From: Bradyrhizobium sp. WBOS07
GTDB taxonomy: Bacteria > Pseudomonadota > Alphaproteobacteria > Rhizobiales > Xanthobacteraceae
Assembly (NCBI RefSeq): GCF_024585165.1
Contig: NZ_CP029008.1
Coordinates: 1,240,001-1,304,000 of the forward strand
Direction: 5' to 3'
DNA: 64,000 nucleotides
In this document: positions 45,180 through 56,240 of the stretch, one piece after another
Numbering within the stretch: the stretch's first letter is position 1
Layout of the letters: the number at the start of each line of letters is the position of its first letter
Program-made: the position numbers and the translations under genes
Notes under the pieces: model-generated
What the model saw: the letters and a program-made list of their open reading frames with translations, nothing else
What the model was told of the DNA's origin: nothing
Databases searched by the model: none

Positions 45180-45779
45180 TTAGTCCTTGCGATACACCCA
45201 GACGCGGGCCGGCGGAAGGTTCATCCAGATCCGTTCCGAAGCCTCTGTGGACACGCCGGGAAGCGATTTCGGGATCGGCGGGACCACCGCATAGGTGAAC
45301 TGGATGAACGGCGCGCCGGGCGCCAGCGCGGTGAAGGCATCGCGGATCAGCCGCAGCCGCGTCAGCATCGGTTTTGTCACGAGCGGCAGGCCGGAGACGA
45401 CAGCGGAGGCCGGGGCGCTCAGCACGTTCCAGAGCGTGTCACGCAGGCGGTAGGCATCGCCCTGCACCACCTTGGCCTGCGGATAGCGGTCGCGCAGCAG
45501 TGCGCAGAAGCCGGGATTATATTCGACGAGAACGAGCCGCTTCTGGTCGATACCGCGCTCGATCAGGGCGGAGGTGATGGCGCCGGTGCCGGGCCCGAGC
45601 TCGACCACGGGCGCATCCGAATCGACATCGACGTAATGGGCCATGGTCCGGGCCAGCAGCTTGCCCGACGGCATGACTGCGCCCATGTGCAGCGGCTTTT
45701 CGATCCATGATCTGAGAAAGCGCACCTCGTCATCGAGACGAGGCTTCTTCAACGCACGCGCGGACGATGGCAATGGCAT
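45180..45779 (-). CDS. pmtA: Phospholipid N-methyltransferase (PmtA-type SAM methyltransferase)
   Basis: A 199-residue class I methyltransferase. SAM motif I is VVELGPGTGAITSAL. The N-terminal region FLRSWIEKPLHMGAVMPSGKLLAR and the C-terminal PFIQFTYAVVPPIP with RVWVYRKD are typical of the rhizobial PmtA family, which converts phosphatidylethanolamine to its methylated derivatives on the way to phosphatidylcholine. It lies just behind dnaJ, as I recall for Bradyrhizobium pmtA. The SAM fold is certain; substrate specificity is inferred. Confidence 0.78.
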   Translation of the reverse strand: MPLPSSARALKKPRLDDEVRFLRSWIEKPLHMGAVMPSGKLLARTMAHYVDVDSDAPVVELGPGTGAITSALIERGIDQKRLVLVEYNPGFCALLRDRYPQAKVVQGDAYRLRDTLWNVLSAPASAVVSGLPLVTKPMLTRLRLIRDAFTALAPGAPFIQFTYAVVPPIPKSLPGVSTEASERIWMNLPPARVWVYRKD

Positions 45780-45867
45780 GTCTGGACCGGACGGGACCGC
45801 GGGACCGCGGCGTGTCAGAAAATGGTCATAAAGACGTATAGGCCGAAGGCGGTACGGTCAAGCCAAG

Positions 45868-46995
45868 TCAACCCGCCCGACTGCCGAAGAAATCCTTGAC
45901 CTTGGCGAAGAAGCCCTCGGATTCCGGCTGAGTGTTACCGGACGACAGCTTTTCGAACTCGGCCAGCAATTCCTGCTGCTTCTTGGTGAGGTTCTGCGGC
46001 GTCTCGACCACGACCTGAACGTACATGTCGCCCATCTGGCGCGAGCGCAGCACCGGCATGCCTTTTGATGCAATGCGGAATCGGCGGTTGGACTGGGTCC
46101 CCGCCGGCACCTTCACCTTGGCCTTGGCCTTGTCGATGGTCGGCACCTCGAATTCGCCGCCGAGGGCGGCCGTCACCATCGAGATCGGCACACGGCAATG
46201 CAGATCGGCGCCGTCGCGCTGGAAGAACTGGTGCTGGGCCAGCGACAGGAAGATGTAGAGGTCGCCGGGCGGGCCGCCGCGGACCCCGGCCTCGCCTTCG
46301 CCGGCAAGCCTGATCCTGGTGCCATCCTCGACGCCCTGGGGGATGTTGACCGACAAGGTGCGTTCGCGGGTGACGCGTCCCTGGCCCGAGCAGGACGGAC
46401 AGGCATCCTCGATCATCTGGCCGCGGCCCTGGCAGCCCGGACAGGTCCGCTCCAGCGTGAAGAAGCCCTGCGACTGCCGCACGCGGCCCGCGCCGCCACA
46501 GGTCGAGCAGGTCTTCGGCTTGGTGCCGGCCTTGGCGCCGATGCCGGAGCAGGCCTCGCAGGTGACCGAGACCGGAATCTCGATCTGCGCGGTCTTGCCG
46601 CCAAAGGCTTCCTCGAGCGTGATTTCCATGTTGTAGCGCAGGTCGGCGCCGCGCTCGCGGCCGCCGCGGCCGCGCTGCCCGGCCATGCCGAACAGGTCTT
46701 CGAAAATATCGGAGAAAGAGGAAGCGAAGCCCGCGCCGAACCCGGCGCCGCCGCCGCCCTGCTCGAAAGCGGCATGGCCGTAGCGGTCATAGGCGGCGCG
46801 CTTGTCCTTGTCCTTCAGGACCTCGTAGGCCTCGTTGATTTCCTTGAACTTGATCTCGCTGGTGTCGTCCCCGGGATTGCGGTCGGGGTGAAACTTCATC
46901 GCCAGCTTGCGGAACGACGATTTCAGCTTGGATTCGTCGGCGTCACGCTCGACTTCGAGAGTCTCGTAATAGCAGCGCTTCGTGGACGTGGACAT
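45868..46995 (-). CDS. dnaJ: Chaperone protein DnaJ
   Basis: A 375-residue Hsp40 co-chaperone that delivers substrates to DnaK and stimulates its ATPase. The J domain carries HPD ([12 protein letters not shown]), followed by a Gly/Phe-rich linker ([19 protein letters not shown]) and a zinc domain with four CxxCxGxG repeats ([32 protein letters not shown]). C-terminal domains I and II are complete. It lies 245 nt behind dnaK on the same strand. Confidence 0.97.
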   Translation of the reverse strand: MSTSTKRCYYETLEVERDADESKLKSSFRKLAMKFHPDRNPGDDTSEIKFKEINEAYEVLKDKDKRAAYDRYGHAAFEQGGGGAGFGAGFASSFSDIFEDLFGMAGQRGRGGRERGADLRYNMEITLEEAFGGKTAQIEIPVSVTCEACSGIGAKAGTKPKTCSTCGGAGRVRQSQGFFTLERTCPGCQGRGQMIEDACPSCSGQGRVTRERTLSVNIPQGVEDGTRIRLAGEGEAGVRGGPPGDLYIFLSLAQHQFFQRDGADLHCRVPISMVTAALGGEFEVPTIDKAKAKVKVPAGTQSNRRFRIASKGMPVLRSRQMGDMYVQVVVETPQNLTKKQQELLAEFEKLSSGNTQPESEGFFAKVKDFFGSRAG

Positions 46996-47240
46996 GATGA
47001 GCTCGGTCTATCCAATCGCGAATCAAGTCGGAGCGAAACGATGCCGCTGCGCGACGACATAAGCGCCCTTCCGCCTCGCGGCGGAAGCCGGCACGGCGGC
47101 GTTCAGCATAACGGCTGGGAATTGATCGATCGTTGCGGGTCTCGGTCCCGCAGAGCCCGACACCGTGGCCTCCCCCGCGAGGGAGGAGGCCGTTGGTGCG
47201 CGTGGGGTCCAAGTCGCCCGCATCATCACCCTCTCGGGGC

Positions 47241-49142
<1,902 letters not shown>

Positions 49143-49247
49143 GGTCCTGATATCCTTCTTTTTGCGGCAGGTTGGCTGGGCCCAGAAGGCACCCAAACCG
49201 AAACCCCCTAAGATCAAACATCCGCGATATTGCGATGATTGAGGCTC

Positions 49248-49275
49248 ATATAGGAGGGGGGGAGGGGCCCGCAAG
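49248..49275 (-). promoter_or_regulatory. Sigma-32-like promoter of dnaK
   Basis: On the minus strand CTTG (49275-49272) is followed by 17 nt and CCTATAT (49254-49248), matching the alphaproteobacterial heat-shock pattern. It lies about 105 nt upstream of the dnaK start. The geometry CTTG-N20-ATAT is nearly the same as for hsp20 and grpE here. Confidence 0.6.
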
Positions 49276-49536
49276 GACCGAAGCTACGTTTCTGCGGCTA
49301 AAACATCCGGTTCTGGAAGATCATATCCGGTCTTCACCGCACTTGCGGGTGAGGAATTATTAACAGGTTCGGGCTTCGGCAAGCCCCCGCTACCGCGGCC
49401 CCGTCCGCCCTGTCGCCGCAAGCCCAAACCCGCTAAAAGGCGGACCGGCCAGGCAGCCGCCAATGCCGCCCCGCGCGACAAAGCGGCCCTGCGGCCGACC
49501 ATCGAACGGCCTCAATGTGAACCAATCAGAGTGCCC
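49276..49536. other. Intergenic region between divergent dnaK and an exported-protein gene
   Basis: Together with 49143-49275 this makes a 394-nt gap. Apart from the dnaK promoter I see no gene, RNA or clear promoter for the rightward gene. The left part contains C-rich and G-rich runs. Confidence 0.4.
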
Positions 49537-50478
49537 ATGAAGCTGATCCGCCCCCTCGCCGCGCTCGCCCTTCTCGCCGCCTCCGCGCTTCCGGCCCTCG
49601 CCGCCGACGCCGTGTTTCCGCCCGGCTTGCGTCTTGGCATGGTGCCTCTGGTCGGCCTCAACACGGCCAAGACCTTTCCGGGCTTCGAAAGCGAGGACGG
49701 CAGCGTCAAGGTGCTGGTCACCGAGCTGCCGCCGGCCGCCTATGGCGAGGTCGTGAGCGCCTTCAATTCCAATCCGGCCGGAGCGAACGGCGTCAAGCAG
49801 GACAAGGTCGAGACCCCCGCCGGCCTTGCCTATTTCACCACCGAGACCGGCAAGGCCGGCGACACCCCGGTGAAGCGCTACTCGATGATCGTGCCGGGCG
49901 CCGGCTTCTCGGGCTATGTCGCGGTCCAGGTCCCGGAGAATGCGACCAAGATCTACACCGACGAGGCGGTACGGCAGATGTTCGCGACCGCCACCACCCG
50001 AAGGCAGGTCTCGGCCGAGGAGCAGATCGCGCTGATGCCGTTCAAGATCACCGATCTCGCCGACTTCAAGGACATCCGCACGCTGGCGCCGGGCGCCAGC
50101 ATTATTCTCGCCGACGGCAATGAGAGCGCGGGCTATGAATCGAAGCCGTTCATGATCCTCGGCCTGATCGCCGCAACTCCGCAAGCCGCCGAGGACCGCG
50201 CCCGTTTCGCCCAGGAGGCCGCGCTGCAGATCCCCGGCGTGCGCGAATCCCGCGTCACCATGTCGGAGCCGATCCGCATCAACGGCCAGCAAGGTTTCGA
50301 GACCCGGATCGACGGCGTCATCGGCAAGGACAAGACGCCGGTGACCGTGGTGCAGTGGATCCGTTTCTCGAGCGGCGGCGCTTCGCTGCGCATCATCGCC
50401 AGCGCCCCACGCGACCAGTGGCAGGCCGCCTTCACCCGCTTCCGCGCCGTGCGCGACGGGATTCAGCCGAAGGGGTAG
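49537..50478 (+). CDS. Exported hypothetical protein
   Basis: A 313-residue secreted or periplasmic protein. The signal peptide covers about 1-23 (KLIRPLAALALLAASALPALAAD). The mature part starts VFPPGLRLGMVPLVGL and contains repeated alpha/beta segments such as IRINGQQGFETRIDGVI and TVVQWIRFSSGGASLRIIASAP, which look like a secreted lipid- or surface-related fold. I do not recognise a named family. The ATG at 49537 fits the signal peptide; a GTG two codons upstream is less likely. Confidence 0.78.
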   Translation: MKLIRPLAALALLAASALPALAADAVFPPGLRLGMVPLVGLNTAKTFPGFESEDGSVKVLVTELPPAAYGEVVSAFNSNPAGANGVKQDKVETPAGLAYFTTETGKAGDTPVKRYSMIVPGAGFSGYVAVQVPENATKIYTDEAVRQMFATATTRRQVSAEEQIALMPFKITDLADFKDIRTLAPGASIILADGNESAGYESKPFMILGLIAATPQAAEDRARFAQEAALQIPGVRESRVTMSEPIRINGQQGFETRIDGVIGKDKTPVTVVQWIRFSSGGASLRIIASAPRDQWQAAFTRFRAVRDGIQPKG

Positions 50479-50504
50479 CGCGGCGGCCGCGCAACACATT
50501 CGGC

Positions 50505-50660
50505 GTCATCCCCGCCTAGTGCGCAATTGCGCACGGGGGCGGGGATCCATACCGCGTGATCTCGCGGTTGCAGTCGGTCGCAGTCCCGCGAAGAGTCTTC
50601 GCCAAACTTCTCCCTGGGGTTATGGATCCCGGGCTCGCGCTATGCGCGCCCCGGGATGAC
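50505..50660. repeat. Dispersed palindromic repeat, GTCATCCCCGCC/GGGATGAC type (copy 2)
   Basis: The ends GTCATCCCCGCC and CCCCGGGATGAC are inverted repeats. The interior holds the palindrome GTGCGCAATTGCGCAC (50519-50534), also found at 22672-22689. It fills most of the 301-nt gap before pncA. Confidence 0.75.
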
Positions 50661-50779
50661 GCTGCTGCGGGTCACCAGCCCAACCCCTCACCAGTCCCGG
50701 CCGCATTTTCGGGCTTCTGTTCGTATACGAACGGAACTAGGCTTCGCTCCCGTTGGATCACCTTTAGGGGAGGCGAACG

Positions 50780-51502
50780 ATGCTGGATCGGCGACAAGTC
50801 TTGGCAATGCTTGGAACGACGGCGCTGGCGACGCTGGCGCCGAGTGCACTCTTTGCAGCGGCACCGATCAAACCTGACGAGACCTCCGCGCTGCTCGTGA
50901 TCGACGTGCAGAACTGCTTCCTGCCGGGCGGCAGCCTCGCCGTGAAGGACGGCGAGCAGGTGGTGCCCGTCATCAACAAGATCTCGAAGGCGTTCGCAAA
51001 CGTGGTGATGACGCAGGACTGGCACACGCCGGGCCACGTTTCATTTGCCTCGGTCCACTCCGGCAAGAAGCCGTTCGAGACCGTCGATCTTCCCTACGGC
51101 AAGCAGGTGCTGTGGCCCGACCATTGCGTGCAGGGCACCGACGGCGCGGCGCTGTCCAAGGACCTCGCCATCCCGCACGCCGAGCTCATCATCCGCAAGG
51201 GTTTTCACAAGAACGTCGACAGCTATTCGGCCTTCCTCGAGGCCGACGGCAAGACCTCGACAGGCCTTGCCGGATATCTGAAGGGACGCAAGATCAAGCG
51301 CGTCTTCGTCGCAGGGCTAGCGACGGATTTCTGCGTCGCCTGGACCGCGCTCGATGCGCGCAAGGCGGGCTTCGAGGTCTATGTGGTGGAAGACGCCTGC
51401 CGCGGCATCGACACCCAGGGCTCGCTCGCCAAGGCCTGGGCCGATATGGCCAAGGCCCGCGTGAAGCGGATCCAGTCGAGCGATATTGCGGTGAGCGCGT
51501 AA
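50780..51502 (+). CDS. pncA: Nicotinamidase/pyrazinamidase with an export signal
   Basis: A 240-residue amidohydrolase that converts nicotinamide to nicotinate for NAD salvage. The catalytic triad is Asp42, Lys140 and Cys185 (IDVQNCF, RKGFHKN, LATDFCVAWT). Metal ligands are in DWHTPGH (D80, H82, H86). It has an N-terminal signal MLDRRQVLAMLGTTALATLA with an Arg pair and a cleavage site near LFAAAP, so it may be exported by the Tat or Sec route. Most PncA proteins are cytoplasmic. The start has GGGGAGG upstream. Confidence 0.9.
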   Translation: MLDRRQVLAMLGTTALATLAPSALFAAAPIKPDETSALLVIDVQNCFLPGGSLAVKDGEQVVPVINKISKAFANVVMTQDWHTPGHVSFASVHSGKKPFETVDLPYGKQVLWPDHCVQGTDGAALSKDLAIPHAELIIRKGFHKNVDSYSAFLEADGKTSTGLAGYLKGRKIKRVFVAGLATDFCVAWTALDARKAGFEVYVVEDACRGIDTQGSLAKAWADMAKARVKRIQSSDIAVSA

Positions 51503-51521
51503 AGCAGCGCGCTATCCTTCC

Positions 51522-51625
51522 GTCATTCCGGGGCGCGCGTCAGCGCGAGCCCGGAATCCATTGCGCGGTTGTCTCTGCTGCTTGATGGATTCCGGGCTCG
51601 CGACTTCGTCGCGCCCCGGAATGAC
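51522..51625. repeat. Dispersed palindromic repeat, GTCATTCCGGGGC type (copy 3)
   Basis: GTCATTCCGGGGCGCG..GCGCGAGCCCGGAATCCATT is mirrored by AATGGATTCCGGGCTCGCG-like and CGCGCCCCGGAATGAC sequence. It is closely related to 22599-22723 and lies between the convergent pncA and grpE genes. Confidence 0.85.
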
Positions 51626-51633
51626 AGCAACAA

Positions 51634-52251
51634 TCAGTTCGGCGCGCTGCTCGATTCGTTGTTGTTCGCCGCGGCCGCTGGCTTTGCGCCGCCCTTGGCG
51701 ACGCCGACCAGCGCCGGGCGCAGCACGCGCTCGCCGATGGTGTAGCCGGCCTGCATGATCTGCACCACGGTGCCCGACGGCACCGACGGATCGGGCACTT
51801 CGTACATCGCCTGGTGGAAGTTCGGGTCGAACTTCTGTCCCTGCGGATCGAGCTTCTTCACGCCGTGCTTTTCCAACGCGCTATGCAGCGCGCGCTCGGT
51901 GAGCTCGACGCCCTCGATCAGCGAGGTCAGGCCGGGATCGGCGGTGGCACGCGCCTCGGCCGGGACGGCGTCGAGCGCGCGCTGAAGATTGTCGGCGATG
52001 TCGAGCACGTCGCGGGCAAAGCCGGTGATGCCGTAGAGGCGGGCGTCGGCGACTTCCTTGGTGGTGCGCTTGCGCAGATTTTCCATCTCGGCCAGCGTCC
52101 GCAGCATGCGATCGCGCGCCTCGGCGACCTCCTTCTGCAGGGTCTCGACCGAGCCGGGCTCGGGATCGTCGGGCATGATGTAGGGCTTTGACGCCACGGG
52201 CTCGCCAGTCGGCGCGGCCGCGTCTTCGGGTTGCCGGTCTCGATCGGTCAT
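51634..52251 (-). CDS. grpE: Nucleotide exchange factor GrpE
   Basis: A 205-residue dimeric exchange factor that releases ADP from DnaK. The long helical stalk ([33 protein letters not shown]) and the beta-wing ending (QMYEV-like [41 protein letters not shown]) are intact. The C-terminal tail is Asn/Ser-rich. It lies 110 nt behind hrcA and has its own sigma-32-like promoter at 52307-52335. Confidence 0.96.
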   Translation of the reverse strand: MTDRDRQPEDAAAPTGEPVASKPYIMPDDPEPGSVETLQKEVAEARDRMLRTLAEMENLRKRTTKEVADARLYGITGFARDVLDIADNLQRALDAVPAEARATADPGLTSLIEGVELTERALHSALEKHGVKKLDPQGQKFDPNFHQAMYEVPDPSVPSGTVVQIMQAGYTIGERVLRPALVGVAKGGAKPAAAANNNESSSAPN

Positions 52252-52306
52252 CGGCTCTCTTCTCGAACTCGTCTGGACTCAAGGTGGTCTGGGATTGTTG
52301 GCCCGC

Positions 52307-52335
52307 ATATCGTGCTTTGGGCCGCGAAAATCAAG
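52307..52335 (-). promoter_or_regulatory. Sigma-32-like promoter of grpE
   Basis: On the minus strand CTTG (52335-52332) is followed by 17 nt and CACGATAT (ending at 52307). The spacing CTTG-N21-ATAT is identical to that of the hsp20 promoter. The start of transcription would leave a leader of about 50 nt. Confidence 0.5.
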
Positions 52336-52360
52336 CGCCCGTGATCGGCGGAAAGGCCGG

Positions 52361-53449
52361 TCAGCCCCCCAAAAGGCGGCTGACGATGCGGGCGGCGTAG
52401 TCCACCGTCGGGATCACGCGGGCATAATTCAGCCGCGTCGGGCCGATCACGCCGAGGACGCCGACGATGTGACCGGCGGCATCCCGATAGGGCGCAATGA
52501 TGGTGGAGGACCCCGAGAGCGAGAACAGCTTGTTCTCGCTGCCGATGAAGATGCGCACGCCCTCGGCCGTTTCGGCCCGGCCGAGCAGATCGATCACGCC
52601 GCGCTTGGTCTCGAGATCGTCGAACAACAGGCGCACCCGCTCCAGATCCTCCAGCGCGTGCAGATCTTCGAGCAGATTGGCATGGCCGCGCACGATGAGC
52701 TGGCGGTCCTCGTTCTCGCCGCCGGACCAGCTGGCGATTCCGGCGGAAATCACCTTCTGTGCGAGCTGGTCGAGCTCGGCGCGGGCCTCGGCCAGCGCCG
52801 TCTCGAGCTCGAGCCGCGCCTCGGCCAGGGTGCGGCCGCGGATTCGCGCATTGAGGAAATTGCCGGCTTCGGTGATCGCCGAGGAGGGAACTCCAGGGGG
52901 CAGCGTCAGCACACGGTTCTCGACCTGACCGTCCTCGCCGACGAGGATGACCAGGGCCTTCTCCGGTTCCAGGCGGACGAATTCGATGTGCTTGAGCCGT
53001 GCATTGGACTTTGGCGTCAGCACCACCGCCGCGGCCCGCGTCAGCCCGGACAGCCGCGTCAGCGCCTGGTCCAGCGCCGCCTCGACCGAGTGGGCCTGGC
53101 CTACGGACGTGAGCTGGCTCTGGATCGACTGCCGTTCGGCCTCGTTGAGGTCGCCGACCTGCATCAAGGCATCGACGAAGAAGCGCAGGCCGAGTTCCGT
53201 CGGCAGCCGGCCGGCGGAAGTGTGCGGCGCATAGATCAGGCCGAGCTGTTCCAGATCGGCCATGACGTTGCGGACCGAGGCCGGCGACAGCGGCATGGCG
53301 ATCAGGCGCGAGATATTGCGCGAGCCCACGGGCTCACCGGTCGCGAGGTAACTTTCGACAATTTGACGAAAGATATCGCGGGAACGCTCGTTGAGCTGGG
53401 CGAGGCCTGCGCGCGGCGCGATCAGATGGATCGGATCGTGATGGGCCAC
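52361..53449 (-). CDS. hrcA: Heat-inducible transcription repressor HrcA
   Basis: A 362-residue winged-helix repressor of the groESL-type heat-shock regulon, acting at CIRCE inverted repeats. The N-terminal DNA-binding domain is [27 protein letters not shown], followed by [27 protein letters not shown]. The GAF-like and C-terminal domains are complete. The start is a GTG at 53449 with GAGGAG 8 nt upstream. I saw no CIRCE element in this window, so its target operon lies elsewhere. Confidence 0.95.
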   Translation of the reverse strand: MAHHDPIHLIAPRAGLAQLNERSRDIFRQIVESYLATGEPVGSRNISRLIAMPLSPASVRNVMADLEQLGLIYAPHTSAGRLPTELGLRFFVDALMQVGDLNEAERQSIQSQLTSVGQAHSVEAALDQALTRLSGLTRAAAVVLTPKSNARLKHIEFVRLEPEKALVILVGEDGQVENRVLTLPPGVPSSAITEAGNFLNARIRGRTLAEARLELETALAEARAELDQLAQKVISAGIASWSGGENEDRQLIVRGHANLLEDLHALEDLERVRLLFDDLETKRGVIDLLGRAETAEGVRIFIGSENKLFSLSGSSTIIAPYRDAAGHIVGVLGVIGPTRLNYARVIPTVDYAARIVSRLLGG

Positions 53450-53616
53450 AGCGGTAACTCCTCTCAGATCCTCATAATTTGTCCATCCCGGGCGCTTCTG
53501 ACAAGCGTGGCGTTTGTCGGCCCGGAATCAGGGGCCGAATAAGCCCTTGCCGCCCACCTTCGCCCCACCTACAAGCACCGCCAACAGCCTTTCCCGTGAG
53601 TTTTGGAGGATTTCCC

Positions 53617-54330
53617 ATGCGGCCAAGCCGCCGTGCGCCCGACGAATTGCGCCCCGTGACGCTGGAGCGCGGTGTGGTCAAATATGCGGAAGGCTCCTGC
53701 CTGGTGAAGTTCGGCGACACCCATGTGCTGGTCACCGCCACGCTGGAGGACCGCTTGCCACCGTGGCTGAAGGGCCAGGGCCGCGGCTGGGTCACCGCCG
53801 AATACGGCATGTTGCCGCGCGCCACCTCGGAACGCACTCGCCGCGAGGCCGCCGCCGGCAAGCAGAGCGGCCGCACCGTCGAGATCCAGCGCCTGATCGG
53901 CCGCTCGCTGCGCACCATCGTCGACCTCGAGGCCCTCGGCGAGCGCCAGATCACGGTCGATTGCGACGTGCTGCAGGCCGACGGCGGCACGCGCACGGCC
54001 TCGATCACGGGCGCCTGGGTCGCACTGGCCGACTGCATCAACTGGATGAAGGCGCGCAACATGATCAAGGCCAACGTCATGCGCGACAACGTCGCCGCGA
54101 TCTCCTGCGGCATCTACAACGGCACGCCGGTGCTCGACCTCGATTATGCCGAGGATTCGGAAGCCGAGACCGACGCCAATTTCGTCATGACCGGCGACGG
54201 CCGCATCATCGAGGTGCAGGGCACGGCGGAACGCGAACCGTTCACGGAAGCCGAGTTCCTGGCGCTGATGGCATTGGCGCGCAAGGGCGTCGCGCGTCTC
54301 GTGGACTTGCAGAAACTGGCTGTCGCGTAG
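53617..54330 (+). CDS. rph: Ribonuclease PH
   Basis: A 237-residue phosphorolytic 3'-5' exoribonuclease trimming tRNA 3' ends. It begins [19 protein letters not shown], and the phosphate- and RNA-binding segments [15 protein letters not shown] and [15 protein letters not shown] are present. The length is normal. GGAGGA precedes the ATG. It is divergent from hrcA and is followed by rdgB 11 nt after its stop. Confidence 0.97.
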   Translation: MRPSRRAPDELRPVTLERGVVKYAEGSCLVKFGDTHVLVTATLEDRLPPWLKGQGRGWVTAEYGMLPRATSERTRREAAAGKQSGRTVEIQRLIGRSLRTIVDLEALGERQITVDCDVLQADGGTRTASITGAWVALADCINWMKARNMIKANVMRDNVAAISCGIYNGTPVLDLDYAEDSEAETDANFVMTGDGRIIEVQGTAEREPFTEAEFLALMALARKGVARLVDLQKLAVA

Positions 54331-54341
54331 TCAATAGGCCC

Positions 54342-54977
54342 ATGCACCGCCGAATCACCGGAAAGCTCGTCATCGCCACCCACAATCCCGGCAAGCTGGC
54401 CGAGATGCGGGAGCTGCTCGCGCCCCACGGCGTCGAGGCGGTGTCGGCCGGCGAGCTCGGCCTCGCCGAGCCGGAGGAGACCGGCAACGATTTCCGCAGC
54501 AACGCCGCGATCAAGGCGATCGCGGCGGCACAGGCGACCAAGCTTCCCGCCTTCGCCGACGATTCCGGCATCGTGGTCGACGCGCTCGACGGCGCACCCG
54601 GCATCTACAGCGCGCGCTGGGCCGGCCCTTCCAAGGATTTCAACGCGGCGATGGCGCAGATCGAGCGCCTGTTGCAGGAGCGCGGCGCCACCACCGCGGA
54701 CCGCCGCAGAGCGCATTTCGTCTCCGCGCTCTGCGTGGCCTGGCCCGACCATCACCTCGAACAGGTCGAGGCGCGCGTTGACGGCACCCTGGTCTGGCCG
54801 CCGCGCGGTAATGCCGGCTTCGGCTACGATCCGATGTTCCTGCCCGATGGCCACGACCGCACCTTCGGCGAGATGGAGAGCATCGAGAAGCACGGCCTGC
54901 CGCCGCTCGGTCTCGGCCTGTCGCACCGCGCCCGCGCCTTCGTGAAACTGGCGGAGATCTGCCTTGAGCCGCGCTAA
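54342..54977 (+). CDS. rdgB: XTP/dITP diphosphatase (RdgB/HAM1)
   Basis: A 211-residue house-cleaning pyrophosphatase that removes ITP, dITP and XTP. The N-terminal motif is [12 protein letters not shown], the metal-site motif [12 protein letters not shown], and the C-terminal signature [13 protein letters not shown]. The start at 54342 fits the family N terminus. It overlaps hemW by 14 nt, so rph-rdgB-hemW is probably one operon. Confidence 0.96.
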   Translation: MHRRITGKLVIATHNPGKLAEMRELLAPHGVEAVSAGELGLAEPEETGNDFRSNAAIKAIAAAQATKLPAFADDSGIVVDALDGAPGIYSARWAGPSKDFNAAMAQIERLLQERGATTADRRRAHFVSALCVAWPDHHLEQVEARVDGTLVWPPRGNAGFGYDPMFLPDGHDRTFGEMESIEKHGLPPLGLGLSHRARAFVKLAEICLEPR

Positions 54978-56121
54978 GGAAGCCGCCTTCGGCGTCTACG
55001 TGCACTGGCCGTTCTGCCTGTCGAAGTGTCCTTATTGCGACTTCAACAGCCATGTCCGCCACGCCGCGATCGACGAAGCGCGCTTTGCCTCCGCGTTCGC
55101 GCGTGAGATCGAAACGACCGCGGCGCGTGCGCCGGGCCGCGAAGTCACCTCGATCTTCCTTGGCGGCGGCACGCCATCCCTGATGCAGCCCGCAACGGTC
55201 GGCGCGGTGCTCGATGCGATCGGCAAGCACTGGACCGTCGCGAGCGACGTCGAAGTCACGCTCGAAGCCAACCCGACCAGCGTCGAGGCCACGCGCTTTG
55301 CCGGCTATCGCAGCGCCGGCGTCAACCGCGTCTCGCTCGGCGTGCAGGCGCTCGATGACGCCTCGCTGAAGGCGCTGGGACGCCTGCACAGCGCGCGCGA
55401 GGCGCTCGATGCCGTCGCCATCGCGCGCCGTTCGTTCGACCGCTATTCGTTCGACCTGATCTATGCCCGCCCCGACCAGACGCCGGCGATGTGGGCCGAT
55501 GAGCTGCGCCTCGCCATCGATGAAGCGGCCGAGCATCTGTCGCTTTATCAACTGACGATCGAGGAAGGCACGCCGTTCTTCGGCCTGCACCAGGCCGGCA
55601 AGTTGAAGACGCCGGATGAAGCGGTCGCGCGCGCGCTTTACGACGTCACGCAGGAGACCTGCGACAAGCTCGGGCTGCCCGCCTACGAGATCTCCAATCA
55701 CGCGCGGCGCGGCGCCGAGTGCCGGCACAATCTGGTGTATTGGCGCGGCGAGGAATATGCAGGCGTCGGCCCCGGCGCGCATGGCCGCCTCGACATCGAC
55801 GGTGTCAGACACGCGACCGCCACCGAGAAGCGTCCCGAAGCCTGGCTGATGCGGGTCGAGACCAATGGCCATGGCATCGTCACCGACGAGCTGCTCAACA
55901 GCGAGGAACGCGCCGACGAATTCCTGCTGATGGGATTGCGTCTCGCGGAAGGCATCGACCCCGAGCGTTACAAGGCGCTCTCCGGCCGTCCGCTCGATCC
56001 CAAGCGCATCGCGCTCTTGCGCGAAGAAGGCGCGATCATTGTGGATGCGACGGGCCGCCTGCGCGTGACCAGCAGTGGATTTCCGGTGCTGGATGCAGTG
56101 GTCGCGGATCTCGCAGCATAA
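54964..56121 (+). CDS. hemW: Radical SAM heme chaperone HemW (coproporphyrinogen oxidase-like)
   Basis: A 385-residue radical SAM protein that binds heme and delivers it to respiratory enzymes. The [4Fe-4S]/SAM motif is C18-x3-C22-x2-C25 ([10 protein letters not shown]), one step shorter than classical HemN. The HemW-type segments [10 protein letters not shown] and [20 protein letters not shown] are present. The start is a TTG at 54964 inside the end of rdgB, with GGAG upstream. Homologues of this type have often been misnamed coproporphyrinogen III oxidase. Confidence 0.92.
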   Translation: MSRAKEAAFGVYVHWPFCLSKCPYCDFNSHVRHAAIDEARFASAFAREIETTAARAPGREVTSIFLGGGTPSLMQPATVGAVLDAIGKHWTVASDVEVTLEANPTSVEATRFAGYRSAGVNRVSLGVQALDDASLKALGRLHSAREALDAVAIARRSFDRYSFDLIYARPDQTPAMWADELRLAIDEAAEHLSLYQLTIEEGTPFFGLHQAGKLKTPDEAVARALYDVTQETCDKLGLPAYEISNHARRGAECRHNLVYWRGEEYAGVGPGAHGRLDIDGVRHATATEKRPEAWLMRVETNGHGIVTDELLNSEERADEFLLMGLRLAEGIDPERYKALSGRPLDPKRIALLREEGAIIVDATGRLRVTSSGFPVLDAVVADLAA

Positions 56122-56130
56122 CGCGCTGCT

Positions 56131-56224
56131 GTAGGGTGGGCAAAGCGAAGCGTGCCCACGCAACTGCACGCGATTAGCTGAGAGATGGTGGGCACGGCGC
56201 AAGTGCGCCTTTGCCCACCCTACG
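56131..56224. repeat. Dispersed palindromic repeat, GTAGGGTGGGCAAA type (copy 3)
   Basis: The outer arms GTAGGGTGGGCAAAG and CTTTGCCCACCCTAC are perfectly paired. The inner arm GTGGGCACGGCGCAAGTGCG is close to the copies at 34776 and 41634. It separates the convergent hemW and lipoprotein genes. Confidence 0.9.
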
Positions 56225-56240
56225 GCACCGTCGTCCGGAG

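Noticed and set aside
53450..53616. CIRCE operator upstream of hrcA
   Set aside because: I found no TTAGCACTC-N9-GAGTGCTAA-like inverted repeat in this gap.
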